NCBI RefSeq assembly: GCF_910592395.1
Contig: NC_088316.1
Span: 20,478,501-20,542,500 of the forward strand
Origin: Lineus longissimus
Taxonomy: Eukaryota > Nemertea > Pilidiophora > Heteronemertea > Lineidae
Length of the DNA: 64,000 nucleotides
Reading direction: 5' to 3'
In this document: in pieces, positions 14,401 to 28,900 of the stretch
How the letters are laid out: each line of letters opens with the position of its first letter
Position numbering within the stretch: the stretch's first letter is position 1
Notes under the pieces: model-generated
Databases searched by the model: none
The model's input: only the letters and a program-made list of their open reading frames with translations
Told to the model about the DNA's origin: nothing
Program-made: the position numbers and the translations under genes

Positions 14401-17400
14401 ATCTTGCATGCGGTAATAATCTTACGGGCAGAGAGAGGTGTGTTACTTCGTTTGACTTGTCAATTTTACTTATCGGAGATAGAACCACGCCAACTTGAGA
14501 GTTAATAAAACTATCCAAGCATTCCGTATGAATAACCATAATACTGTGTAGCATGAGATCGTTGTTGCACCTAATGTTGATGTTTTTAACTCAGTAGAAG
14601 GACTTTGGCAGGAAATACCTTACAGCAAATGTATCTAGTAAACAGGTCAACCATCTGTGATCGTTGTTAATTAATTTGATATGTTAGTATGTCGTTCACA
14701 TGTTAAGTGACCACTGACACCGAGCCTCATATTGTCGAGACTGCTTTGTGCGAGAAGAGGTGGACTAATCATCTCCTCCAGCCCTTCAGCCTAATTCATC
14801 TGGTGTAAGGAATAAGAAAGAGACACCTAACGCTTCTAATGACACAAGTGGGAAATAATGACAAATTGGACACAAGCATATCGGCAGCATGAATGTGTCT
14901 TGTATGCATTCAAAATCAATTACCATCCCTCATAGCGGCTAGAGTGGACGGAGAAGGTTCCAATGGCTACACATACATACATCGTCCATCCCCAATAGCT
15001 TATTACGCAATACATATGTTGTCCCTATGTCAATGAATGATACAGGTCTTGTCTTCTAGTTAAAGTACTAGTCTGACCGATGCAAAGATGAAGATAACCA
15101 AATGAGAACAAACAAGAATGTTATACAAGTGATATAGACAGCATGGCAAGTTGTAGTACGAACATCCCTGTCAGCCATTCTCTTCGAGAACGTGTCTTAC
15201 TCCAACATTGCTGGCTGCCTGTTGGCAAATATGTATATGTGGTGAAATATCCAAAGAACACTGCATGGGCCACACAGTTCACAGCGTGTGAACTGACTAC
15301 GTTCAAGATGCGGATGTCACTCGTCGACCAACATCATGTATATAAAAACCGGCACAGCAGTGGAATTAAAGACTTTGATTAGAGATGTGCTATGCATGGA
15401 CCTGTCTTCATCAATCATACAAACTGACCTCTGGATGTTGTCAAAACATAAGCGTCCTTGATTATCAAGCTCGAAGTGATCGCCGAAAATGTGCGCGCAT
15501 CGTCGCTTATAGCACGGAGCGAATTGGTCGGCTTGTCTGAGTGAAAAAGAATCTGTCAGTGGTAAATGTGGCTGCTGATAGAAATGAATACATCAATTTG
15601 TGCACGACGTAAGCTGCATTACAAGCATGTTGCGAGTCCAGAAATGATATGAGGACTTGATAGGGAGACAATCGGTTTTGAGAACATCTCTAAGTCTTGT
15701 ACCCTTCCAATCAGTTACGAAGGACTGCGAGAAGCATCTCATGCTTATTTACTGCCTCCGCGATATGGCAAAACATTCTGCATGGTAATCAAACCAGTAC
15801 ATGACAACTGCATACTAGTATTTGAAGTTAAGTGCAAAGTTACACAACTTAACGATGAACTGCACTGAACACGGAAGAGTGGTGACGTCTCCTCGATCAT
15901 CATAATTGAGTGATAATGACACGTTATAAGGTAACGACACTAATCCAAGTATCCTGTGAGAAGATGTCATCATCTTTTGATATTAACTGTGCAATGTTTC
16001 CAATGCTTGCTGTTCCACCCTAAGTGGCAGATTTAACTTGGAAAAGCATTTCATTTTCGCCATCAATTCGTGGAAAGTAGCATATCTCACCAAACTATGA
16101 AAGGTGTTGTCCAAAAGCAACCACAGTGTCACGATGCCTGAAAGCTATCACAGGCAAACCGTTTCCCATCTTGTGGAGACGTTTGGTTTGCTGTTAGCCA
16201 AAGAACCATGATGATAATTGATATCAATATGAGAACAGAATGCAGTATGTGCGAAATTGCTACTTGTAAGTTGTGAAGACCATTACAACATCGCTGTCAG
16301 CACGGTCTTTCAGCATGCATTGAACAGTGAACATAGCGTAGTTGCCGTAAATGCCTTGTTAAGGCAGATTAGCATCCATCGTCTTATCCAAATGATTTGA
16401 TCGAGAAACCGAGATAAATGTTCTTTGCACAACGAAGGCCCATAGGGACCAATCAACTTTGAAAGCGTTTGATGAATCGAACATTGGGTTCAATGCTTAA
16501 GACAAAGACAAAGATACGCCCTGGCGTAATGATGTGAACTTAAAAGGCGAATTGGTGTGATGTTCGAGCGACAAGCATCCCAAATTATCAAGATAAAGAC
16601 ACTCTAACTTGATGTTCTGAACGTAATTGGTATAGCACAGCGGAAAGAAGCCTACTGTGCTTGACAGTAGTGCCCCCCCCCCGTAAAATGGAAACTTGTT
16701 TGTCATATACGCGAGCAGGGCATGTCAGATATTGATATAGGCATAACCGTAGATATCTTTGTCCTTTCTCAGATAGAAGTTGATCTTATTGAAGCTATTT
16801 GGCTAACGATTGAGAGTCGAGCTTTGCCGATATCTCAACCCTGCTCAGCTGAGTGTCAGTCATACAAAAACGTGCTGATCGGAGTAGTATTGGCCAGGAC
16901 AAACGGGATTACGACCATTATGGTTTATGAAGCAACTCATTTGATCAACGTTTTCTGGCTTTCCAACACGACTACCCTTCTAATCGCGTGACAATCCAAA
17001 CTTTAGACTGCGATAACGTTTGCAGAGGATAGGGTTTTTCGACAAGAGGCGAGTATTATCTGGCACACGGGCGTAAAGGAAATGTGAACTCGCAAAATAT
17101 CTATATGCATTTGATATCTCGATATCTTGGGTATCTCTCGGTGAATGACTAACTGGTTGGCTGTGTTAACCAAACCATGGCACTGATGGTAAAAAACCTG
17201 AGATGTGCGTAGATGTACAGGTGCATGTGCATGTGCATTCGCAGGGAATATCACTGCAACAACGCAATTCAGTGTCCATCCAAGTCATTCCCGTTCGATC
17301 GATCCCAGATCCAGATACTAGACAAGCATACGTACCTATTAAGACGTCCATGTCCATGTCGGCAATATTCCGTCCTTATTGACTCAGATCCGTATAGACG

Positions 17401-19350
17401 CGGTACAGTTACAACAAAGTTCTTGCTGATGAGAAAAAGAAATACTAGCATTTCAGTTTAGCCATTCTCCACATTTTACTTTTAATGCTTGCATCGGCAA
17501 TGATTAGACTCTCATTACTGTTTGGTCCCTCAGGCAATTTCTACCCGCTTCTTTTATCTAACCGATTTGGGAGGGCACGTCAATCAAACTTGATTTTGTG
17601 TCATTCAGTCTAATGATGGTGTCACAGAAACCGGCCTTGGTTACGGAATCACGCTCTGTCATCTTAAAACAAATTTCAAGGCAATCAGGAGGGGATTTTA
17701 CAAATGTCAAAATGACAGATACATTTATAGCCGCGAAAATATCTTTGATATCCAATTATGTACATCAAAAGGCTAAATGTTATTTCAAAGCAGTAAATGA
17801 GATATATTTAATTGAGTTACTTGTAAATAATCTGGTAAGAGGACTCCCGGCCCTTGAAGTTCATATTTAGGAGATACCCGAAGGGAGCATCTTGGACCAT
17901 TCATAGTGCTGCGCGGTCTCGGAGCCAGGTTTCTTCGTCGTAATGGTATTGGTGAATAACGTCTACTCGTTGAAGACAAAACATGCAATTCTGTCCACAT
18001 CTTCTCTTGCCTCTCCTGAATAGAAACATTAGACACGTAAATCTGAACCTGAAACCTCAAGAAGGTGTTAAGCACGTGAACAGTCCTTTGAAACAATGAC
18101 CGTCCAATATATATATACAGGTGCTATTTACATTAAGTTAAGTAGCGCCACAAAGATTTTCAAGGATAACTTTAGATTTGCCCTTTTGCGCCTAAAAGGG
18201 ATTTTATCTAAAAGGTCATCAGCCGCACCTGATGATCAGCAAAGGTTTGTAGAAAAATGAAGTTTCAATAGTTGTCCATTAAGATTTTGTAGGAGACGAT
18301 GTGCTAGCACATCCCCCGGTCGGTAATTTTAATCATGGTGGCTTTTACCTCCTCGATAGGCAGATGTGAGTTGTTAAGGGTAACAAACATACACATCAAA
18401 AACTCGTATTTACCAGAAATGGCATCTCGATAGGTCACGACTATCGTCATGTAAGTTGAAAGGGAAATCAAGATATTTCGATAACCAAGCCACATACATG
18501 TATGGAACAACAAATCTTGCTCGGAGTTCCTGCAAGCGACAAGTAATTTCCAGCCATTGAATCGGTGAATGTATATTACAGATCATAATTTCCGTGTGGT
18601 GATATCTCTCGTCCCTCTAGAAGTAGGAAAACATGCCCGTGGCGATGGGGTGTACCTCATCTAATGTCCTCAGCAGGAGGAGACAAACTACAGAATAACT
18701 ATAGGGTAACTCGAGGCAGGGAGAGAAACATACCTTCGGAATTCGAGAGATAACGCTGCTGGCCAATAATACTGCCGCCAACACGACACAATTAAGTCGT
18801 CCTCTGATTGTTAATCTGACAAACTCAAGGGTGTAATCAACAGGCCGGTGTCTTTCGCCATCTCTTGAACCACAGTAGCGATGTTCTGATGGTCGTTACA
18901 ACTAACTTTCCAGTTTAAGTATAAAATTTGAGACGTTTCTTGAAAATTGTTCTAAAATCACCATAAAGTAAATTATAAATTTTAGTCCGTTGACAAGGTT
19001 TGTCAGAATGGTCTTGGTGAATCAGTTGATATCTTTGTGAACATGAATCCGGGATAATGATGACCATGTCAGCCACATGTCAACGAATTAGGCGACCGAA
19101 TTGTGATAAATGGCTTCCAAAGTTGATTAGACATAGATAAATATGTGCATGATCACACCGGGCGAAACAAGTGGATGCAATTACCTAACATAACGGGTCG
19201 AGAGGAATATTTGGCAATTACTCGAAAACTTGGTTAGAATCTCAAGGTTGCTTCAAAGGTGAAGTAGCAAACTGAGCCCCCTGTTGTTATGCTCTACGGT
19301 CGGGAGCTCATCTTTCAGAATGTACGGCCACATCAGCGACGGGACCATTC
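8470..19350. other. About 11 kb without a recognisable gene
   Basis: Open frames are short and carry no family motifs. A run of 16 G lies at 13732-13747 and a run of C near 16673-16682. The missing 5' exon(s) of the receptor gene could lie here, but no signal-peptide exon with a matching donor could be picked by eye. Confidence 0.4.
13732..13747 (+). repeat. Poly(G) tract
   Basis: Sixteen consecutive G. Likely length-variable and prone to sequencing error. Confidence 0.9.
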
Positions 19351-19742
19351 GGGTTAGGGTAGGGGTTAGCAGAAAAAAAAGTCAAAAAAATTATTTGGGA
19401 CTGATGATTTTGGTTCATTTTGAGCAGAAAAAAAACCCAGTGAAAAAAAATTTTGGACTTAGAAAAGTTTTCAACTTTCAGTCAGTTCAAAATTTTGAAA
19501 AATTTTCAAAGTCAAAAAAGTTTTGGGACTGATGATTTTGGGTCATTTTGAGCAGAAAACAAAAAAAACAGTGAAACAATTTTTTTGTACTTAGACATTT
19601 TTTCAGGGTGAGGGTAAGATTTAGCAGAAAAAAGTCAAAATTTAGAAAAATTTTCTAAGTCAAAAAAGTTTTGGGACTGATGATTTTGATTCATTTTGAG
19701 CAGAAAACAAAAACCAGTGAAAATTTTAAAAAATATTTTTTC
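19351..19742 (+). repeat. AT-rich dispersed repeat, copy 2, just upstream of exon A
   Basis: Begins with GGGTTAGGGTAGGGGTTAGC and contains three units of the GGGACTGATGATTTTGG / TTCATTTTGAGCAGAAAA pattern found also at 8229-8460 and 44855-45262. It ends about 100 bp before exon A. Confidence 0.78.
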
Positions 19743-19842
19743 AGTCTGTTCATGAATATGTATATCTCTCCAAACAGAAGACTTAGAGCAATACAGTCAG
19801 TTTAATACTTTTAAGAAGAAATGTCATATTTTTTCATTTTAG

Positions 19843-19949
19843 TTCCTTGGTATACGCTGACGACAGACATTGGCATCATCAGAACGTTACCGACCTACTC
19901 AATAATCTGTTACAAGGATACGACAAGGATGTACGGCCTGGGGAGGGTG
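19843..19949 (+). CDS. GABA-A-type subunit, exon A (N-terminal helix region)
   Basis: Encodes residues 1-35 of the partial protein, including NVTDLLNNLLQGYDKDVRPG. This is the conserved start of the extracellular domain in GABA-A and glycine receptors and carries an N-glycosylation sequon (NVT). The acceptor follows a T-rich tract ending TTTTAG at 19842; the donor is GGTG/GTAAGT. The exon enters with one base completing a codon, so at least one exon must lie upstream. The reading frame before the acceptor has no nearby ATG, so this is not an initiating exon. A TCATCAG 15 nt into the visible match could be an alternative acceptor. Confidence 0.88.
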
Positions 19950-22900
19950 GTAAGTTTAAAGCAGGCTGCAGCCTACATTAAGTTTAATATTGCCAGCATA
20001 AGCCTTGTTTACATTTGTTTTGGCTACGCTTGCTTTGGAGCGTAGCTTATGGTTTGCGCTCGAGCTAGCCGAAAGTAGTTCCAGCAAAATTGTTGCATTT
20101 TCATCAGAATTTGCTGTAGCTGGGCCAGGAAATTTGCCAGGATACCAATATCTTGAACTCTTGTTTCGATAGGTTTATAGCTATAGCTCACAGCAGAAAG
20201 ACTAAACGCCCCGTAATTGGCGGTAATTGGCAGATTTTAAGTTGGAGATTGTCGTCTGCTCAAAACTGGCAAAACGACCTCGATCCTACCTGTCTCTGTA
20301 ATGTATTGAACGCGCTACACATAAGGCATTGCGCTAAGGCATTGCAGCCGAGGCTGATAATGTGATGGCCGTTTTGCGAATGTATATAGAGTACGTACGT
20401 TCATTTCAAAACATAGTCCAATCTAAATTTGTCATAACGAGCAGTTAAAAGTGGTATTTCCCTATACTTTGATTCTCAATGTCAACATGCCTTAGGAACT
20501 GGTCGTTTTGACGGGTAATGTTGTCCAATTCTTATTGATATTGCCGAAAAAAGACACGTAGAGAAACCTGGATTCACGCGCTCAGTTAATCTACGTACCG
20601 TAGACGTTTTGACCGAAAACCAGGGTGAGTTTTTTCTGTATTTTCTCTTGATTTGCTTGGTACAATTGGCCATAACAACTGTTATTTGAAAAGTCATAGT
20701 ATAGAATGACTCCCGTAGCTTGTTTACATAGGAAGTGTTACCGTTTTTGGCTTTCTGCCTCGTTATATTTGCTCAGTCAATGAGTCGAAGTGAAAGATCA
20801 AAACACACATGATCGAACGCCATAGAACATTTTATTCAATGAGTCGAAGTGAAAGATCAAAACACACATGATCGAACGCCATAGAACATTTTATACACAA
20901 AACAGGGTTGCAAAATATTCTTCCCAATCATCAGAATGAAATTATCGTAATACTTCACAATTATCTATTACACATTGATATAACAACTACAGGAGAATGA
21001 CTTTGATATCCAGACAAAGGTTATTTATAAGAATAGCCTCTTTGTATTTATAAACATCATCGACGTAATCAAAACAAACCCGAACGCTAGATGAACAAAC
21101 ATGGCGGACCGCTTCACAAGAAGGTGAAGTTTTCTCATGTTTCTTGTCAAAATAACAATAACCCTAACCCTAACCCTAACCCATTCATTACACACCCTAT
21201 ACCGGTACATGAACAAATGAAATGCACGGCAACATATGTGCAAGGAAGTAAAGTATGCATTGCAAGCCATGTGTCCAAACTCTTCCAAGGTGAACTTTAG
21301 TAAATACGGTTGAACTTTTTCAAATTTAACTTTTATAAGTTCTTTTTACAAAGTGCTATTTTTTCTCATTTTTACAGGATGATGCAGTCTAATATCTAAG
21401 AGTCATTCCGGTGGTCTCCACAGGCAAAGTGGTGTTGCTGTGGAACTGGTGACACGAAACCAATCAACCAGTCAGCCATGAGATTGACATGATCGGGAAA
21501 GAAGACGCTGTATCTTAGCTACCCTTCAAGTTTTGGTCTTGTTTTACTGTATTGTACAAGTTAATTGAATAAAGAAACCTTGGAATTGAAAATGTATCTC
21601 TGAATATTTATTTATTATAATAATGAAAAATAAAGCTTGCCTATTAACCTAAACTCTAGAACATGCAACCTTTAACCCTTAGTGTCATGCTCGACCTTAG
21701 GTCGAGTTAAAATTCCTACCCCTTTCCAGTCGCGCTCGACCCTGGGTCGAGAGAGGGTAATGCCTCCGAAAATAAATTATCCACGGCGCAATTGGAGTCC
21801 GTTATGTTTAGTTTATCTGCCAGTGTAAAGGCAGCGCTGGGTCTGATCATTTGATACCAGGAAACCAAATTTTTTCTACATGAAAATTTCCCGCAACTTG
21901 CAACTGAAAGTCGAGTAACTTTTCAGAAGAGGTCGGGCAAGGGGTATGGTGATGTAAGAGACGTCATCGTGCCTCATGTCACAATCAAGTAAGAGACCGC
22001 ATTGTCGCCTGAATGATATGAGAGAAGAGGGTGATGTCACAATCAAGTAAGTGACCACATTGTAGCCTGATCGATATAAGAATAGATGGTGATGTAAGAG
22101 ACGGCATCATGCCTCATGTCGCAATCAAGAGACTGCATTGTAGTCTGATTGATATGAGAGTAGAGGGTGATGTAAGAGACAGCATCATGCCTCATGTCGC
22201 AATCAAGAGACTGCATTGTAGCATTATGGGAGGGAATAGGGCAGTTTCACAAGAACTAATCTAAACTCAAGGTAATGAAGGAGAGATTTGCACTGACCTA
22301 CTTTTATGACCCTCTGCCCTACTTTAAGACCGTTATAGCTAAAGTAGTCGTGTTTGGTATCGAACGAAAGGTTATGAACAGTAGGTTTGTGCTAACCCAT
22401 TTTCATTACCAACTGACCTACTTGGAGACGGTTAAAGCGAAAGGTGTCATCCGTGTTTGATATCAAACTAAAAGTGTTTAAGAGTAGGTTTACAGCATTG
22501 GACATCAGGTTCCTTTCCAATTGAAAAGGTTCATAATTACGTTTATGACATAGGTGTGTCCAAATCTGACTGGAACATGAACGCTGAGACAACAATTGAA
22601 TGCATATGTTACATCGTGCTGCAAGTCATGACTGAAGATAAACCTGCTAACGGTATGCACTCTTAAATTAACTCGATAGGTTAATATCCAATTTTGGCTA
22701 TGTAAAGATGTTCCTATCATTGGGTTAGACATGATATGGGGGAATTATTCTTGCTGTGACGAGGGCTGCTGCATGCTTGTCATCTAATGCTGGCCACGTT
22801 ATAGTTACTGGTAAGGGAGCATTGTCATAGAGACGCCCTTGTTCAGCCACCCAACTAGGGCTGGGAACCTACAAGAGTACTCAATCAAGTCAATAACGTA

Positions 22901-25900
22901 CTGTATCATATTTTCACCTCACCTTTGGTGAGTCTTGACTTGTTCTTTCACAGTTAGCGGTTAGGTTAATCTCTACAAGCATGTATACCTAGGGGTCTAA
23001 TAAGCACCAAGATGAGATGTCACTCGTTCAAAGGTACCACAGGTAAAACAGGCAGCTGATACGTCCCGGAACAGTCTGCAACATTCTTTCAATCCTTTGA
23101 TGTAAAACAACATTCTTGAAAGTGTCGGCTATTGTGTCCAAAGATGAAATGCAGTTTTTGTTTAAATGTTACCCGTAACTTTCTTCTTTCTGAACAAGTG
23201 TGGCATGTCAGAGTGGCGCACTGTTAACATTGATGCAGTGTCGATGCAACAAGTTCTCAGGCAAAGACGTTTTGCCTTGTACATGTACCGCAGAAATGCA
23301 ACACCTATACGAGTATAGCCTGTGTTCATCCTCAGCTGAGTTCACGTACTAAATTTAGTGATTACTACGCAGTTGAAGGCTGAGCCTTTTAGCAACACCC
23401 TGGTTAGAATGACTGAGTACTAACGAGGGCGAAACATCTAATAACACAATTCTTCCATTCATTAATGCACCATTAGATTCTAGGTGCTGAAAGTTGTCTG
23501 CAAGTGGCCATTAACCTATCCACACGTACTGCGGAAAATGTGGCAAATGGGTATTGCCACGGTATTACTGCTTCCATTACTTTTTTTCTTTTGTGTAGTC
23601 AATATTGTATTACTGATGGTATGTATGTCGGTGAGCAAAAGCTGTGCACATCCATAGACGGCACTAAGGACGAATGTACCTCCGTCATAACATGATGCCA
23701 ATGGAGGCTTCGTCGCCATTTGTGGAGTGCCATCCAGTCATATTGGTCAATTACAAGCACTAAACATCTGCTTCATCGAACTACCGAGGAGAAATGAACC
23801 AATGCAATACACCAAAAGGTGAATTACTCTCGGGTCATAAACTTTGATGACCTTAACAGACTCGACCTGACTTATAATTGTAGTTTTTGTTGTTGTTGTT
23901 GTTGTTGTTGTTGTTGCGTTGGCTTATTTGAAGCAGCAGGTGGCTGTGTATATATGCATGACAGACAAAGAACTAGTTGAGCAATTTGATGTGGGGCATA
24001 CCGGAACCTTGTTAGGTTGTACCTGGGGGCCTGTGTTGTTCTGTCCAGGTGGACATGCCTTGCATTCCGCTTACGGTAAATAGAACAAAATGGAAGAACA
24101 TAGTTTACAGGTGTCAGTGGCCTCACCTGACAACACTAGCCTGACTCGTCTTATAATGGCAATCATCAGGCCAACTCCTTTGGCAAGATATAATTCACAC
24201 GATCTCCTATTATTGCAGCACCCAACATATCCACGATTATACCTGGCATCTGATATAACTACTGTGAGACACTAACAACGTCAATCTTTCCACAGCGCTG
24301 TGCTGTACACTTCTCACTCGTTGAAGTGAGGTAATTGAGAACTCAATCGTCGCACCTGCTCTCCAGTTTTTCTCAGCTTTATTGAGCAAGTCACACCGGA
24401 AGGAGCTGTCGTCAGAAGACGCGGCAATGTTGGGCGTTTGTTGGTATAGTAGTTCAGTTGCATTTGTCAAATCAAATTGCTTAAGGGTTAAAAGAAGGAA
24501 GCGAAACGATTAAATTTGTAAACTTGCTCCGGTCTTACAAAAACGCTATAGGATCCATTCATCAACTTGCTTCAGTCTTACAAGAATGCTATGGTAGGCA
24601 AAACGATCTATTCGTCAACTTGCTTCAGTCTTCCAAGAATGCTATGGTAGGCAAAACGATTCTATTCGTCAACTTGCTTCAGTCTTCCAAGAATGCTATG
24701 GTAGGCAAAACGATCTATTCGTCAACTTGCTTCAGTCTTACAAGAATGCTATGGTAGGCAAAACGATCTATTCGTCAACTTGCTTCAGTCTTCCAAGAAC
24801 GCTATGGTATGCAAAACGATTCTATTCGTCAACTTGCTTCAGTCTTCCAAGAATGCTATGGTAGGCAAAACGATTCTATTCGTCAACTTGCTTCAGTCTT
24901 CCAAGAATGCTATGGTAGGCAAAACGATTCTATTCGTCAACTTCCTTCAGTCTTCCAAGAATGCTATGGTAGGCAAAACGATTCTATTCGTCAACTTCCT
25001 TCAGTCTTCCAAGAATGCTATGGTAGGCAAAACGATTCTATTCGTCAACTTCCTTCAGTCTTCCAAGAATGCTATGGTAGGCAAAACGATTCTATTCATC
25101 AACTTCCTTCAGTCTTCCAAGAACGCTATGGTAGGCAAAACGATTCTATTCGTCAACTCCCTTCAGTCTTCCAAGAATGCTATGGTAGGCAAAACGATTC
25201 TATTCGTCAACTTCCTTCAGTCTTCCAAGAATGCTATGGTAGGCAAAACGATTCTATTCGTCAACTTCCTTCAGTCTTCCAAGAATGCTATGGGAGGCAA
25301 AACGATTCTATTCGTCAACTTGCTTCAGTCTTCCAAGAATGCTATGGTAGGCAAAACGATTCTATTCGTCAACTTGCTTCAGTCTTACAAGAATGCTATG
25401 GTAGGCAAAACGATTCTATTCGTCAACTTGCTTCAGTCTTACAAGAATGCTATGGTAGGCAAAACGATTCTATTCGTCAACTTGCTTCAGTCTTACAAGA
25501 ATGCTATGGGAGGCAAAACGATTCTATTCGTCAACTTGCTTCAGTCTTACAAGAATGCTATGGGAGGCAAAACGATTCTATTCGTCAACTTGCTTCAGTC
25601 TTACAAGAATGCTATGGTAGGCAAAACGATTCTATTCGTCAACTTGCTTCAGTCTTCCAAGAATGCTATGGTAGGCAAAACGATTCTATTCGTCAACTTG
25701 CTTCAGTCTTCCAAGAATGCTATGGGAGGCAAAACGATTCTATTCGTCAACTTGCTTCAGTCTTACAAGAATGCTATGGTAGGCAAAACGATTCTATTCG
25801 TCAACTTCCTTCAGTCTTCCAAGAATGCTATGGTAGGCAAAACGATTCTATTCGTCAACTTGCTTCAGTCTTCCAAGAATGCTATGGTAGGCAAAACGAT

Positions 25901-28900
25901 TCTATTCGTCAACTTGCTTCAGTCTTACAAGAATGCTATGGTAGGCAAAACGATTCTATTCGTCAACTTGCTTCAGTCTTCCAAGAATGCTATGGTAGGC
26001 AAAACGATTCTATTCGTCAACTTCCTTCAGTCTTACAAGAATGCTATGGTAGGCAAAACGATTCTATTCGTCAACTTGCTTCAGTCTTCCAAGAATGCTA
26101 TGGTAGGCAAAACGATTCTATTCGTCAACTTGCTTCAGTCTTCCAAGAATGCTATGGTAGGCAAAACGATTCTATTCGTCAACTTCCTTCAGTCTTACAA
26201 GAATGCTATGGTAGGCAAAACGATTCTATTCGTCAACTTGCTTCAGTCTTCCAAGAATGCTATGGGAGGCAAAACGATTCTATTCGTCAACTTCCTTCAG
26301 TCTTCCAAGAATGCTATGGTAGGCAAAACGATTCTATTCGTCAACTTGCTTCAGTCTTCCAAGAACGCTATGGTAGGCAAAACGATTCTATTCGTCAACT
26401 TGCTTCAGTCTTCCAAGAACGCTATGGTAGGCAAAACGATTCTATTCGTCAACTTGCTTCAGTCTTCCAAGAACGCTATGGTAGGCAAAACGATTCTATT
26501 CGTCAACTTGCTTCAGTCTTCCAAGAACGCTATGGTATGCAAAACGATTCTATTCGTCAACTTGCTTCAGTCTTACAAGAATGCTATGGGAGGCAAAACG
26601 ATTCTATTCGTCAACTTGCTTCAGTCTTCCAAGAATGCTGTGGTAGGCAAAACGATTCTATTCGTCAACTTGCTTCAGTCTTCCAAGAATGCTATGGTAG
26701 GCAAAACGATTCTATTCGTCAACTTGCTTCAGTCTTCCAAGAATGCTATGGTAGGCAAAACGATTCTATTCGTCAACTTGCTTCAGTCTTCCAAGAACGC
26801 TATGGTAGGCAAAACGATTCTATTCGTCAACTTCCTTCAGTCTTCCAAGAATGCTGTGGTAGGCAAAACGATTCTATTCGTCAACTTGCTTCAGTCTTCC
26901 AAGAATGCTATGGTAGGCAAAACGATTCTATTCGTCAACTTCCTTCAGTCTTCCAAGAATGCTATGGTAGGCAAAACGATTCTATTCGTCAACTCCCTTC
27001 AGTCTTCCAAGAATGCTATGGTAGGCAAAACGATTCTATTCGTCAACTTGCTTCAGTCTTCCAAGAATGCTATGGTAGGCAAAACGATTCTATTCGTCAA
27101 CTTCCTTCAGTCTTCCAAGAATGCTATGGTAGGCAAAACGATTCTATTCGTCAACTTGCTTCAGTCTTCCAAGAATGCTGGTAGGCAAAACGATTCTATT
27201 CGTCAACTTGCTTCAGTCTTCCAAGAATGCTATGGTAGGCAAAACGATTCTATTCGTCAACTTGCTTCAGTCTTCCAAGAACGCTATGGTATGCAAAACG
27301 ATTCTATTCGTCAACTTGCTTCAGTCTTACAAGAATGCTATGGGAGGCAAAACGATTCTATTCGTCAACTTGCTTCAGTCTTCCAAGAATGCTGTGGTAG
27401 GCAAAACGATTCTATTCGTCAACTTGCTTCAGTCTTCCAAGAATGCTATGGTAGGCAAAACGATTCTATTCGTCAACTTCCTTCAGTCTTCCAAGAATGC
27501 TGTGGTAGGCAAAACGATTCTATTCGTCAACTTGCTTCAGTCTTCCAAGAATGCTATGGTAGGCAAAACGATTCTATTCGTCAACTTCCTTCAGTCTTAC
27601 AAGAATGCTATGGTAGGCAAAACGATTCTATTCGTCAACTTGCTTCAGTCTTCCAAGAATGCTATGGTAGGCAAAACGATTCTATTCGTCAACTTCCTTC
27701 AGTCTTACAAGAATGCTATGGTAGGCAAAACGATTCTATTCGTCAACTCCCTTCAGTCTTCCAAGAATGCTATGGTAGGCAAAACGATTCTATTCGTCAA
27801 CTTGCTTCAGTCTTCCAAGAATGCTATGGTAGGCAAAACGATTCTATTCGTCAACTTCCTTCAGTCTTCCAAGAATGCTATGGGAGGCAAAACGATTCTA
27901 TTCGTCAACTTGCTTCAGTCTTCCAAGAATGCTATGGTTGGCAAAACGATTCTATTCGTCAACTTGCTTCAGTCTTCCAAGAATGCTATGGTAGGCAAAA
28001 CGATTCTATTCGTCAACTTGCTTCAGTCTTCCAAGAATGCTATGGTAGGGAAAACGATTCTATTCGTCAACTTGCTTCAGTCTTCCAAGAATGCTATGGT
28101 AGGCAAAACGATTCTATTCGTCAACTTGCTTCAGTCTTCCAAGAATGCTATGGTAGGCAAAACGATTCTATTCGTCAACTTGCTTCAGTCTTCCAAGAAT
28201 GCTATGGTAGGCAAAACGATTCTATTCGTCAACTCCCTTCAGTCTTCCAAGAACGCTATGGTAGGCAAAACGATTCTATTCGTCAACTTGCTTCAGTCTT
28301 CCAAGAATGCTATGGTAGGCAAAACGATTCTATTCGTCAACTTGCTTCAGTCTTCCAAGAATGCTATGGTAGGCAAAACGATTCTATTCGTCAACTTGCT
28401 TCAGTCTTCCAAGAATGCTATGGTAGGCAAAACGATTCTATTCGTCAACTTCCTTCAGTCTTACAAGAATGCTATGGTAGGCAAAACGATTCTATTCGTC
28501 AACTTGCTTCAGTCTTCCAAGAATGCTATGGTAGGGAAAACGATTCTATTCGTCAACTTGCTTCAGTCTTACAAGAATGCTATGGTAGGCAAAACGATTC
28601 TATTCGTCAACTTGCTTCAGTCTTCCAAGAATGCTATGGTAGGCAAAACGATTCTATTCGTCAACTTGCTTCAGTCTTCCAAGAACGCTATGGTAGGCAA
28701 AACGATTCTATTCGTCAACTTGCTTCAGTCTTCCAAGAATGCTATGGTTGGCAAAACGATTCTATTCGTCAACTTGCTTCAGTCTTCCAAGAATGCTATG
28801 GTAGGCAAAACGATTCTATTCGTCAACTTGCTTCAGTCTTCCAAGAATGCTATGGTAGGGAAAACGATTCTATTCGTCAACTTGCTTCAGTCTTCCAAGA

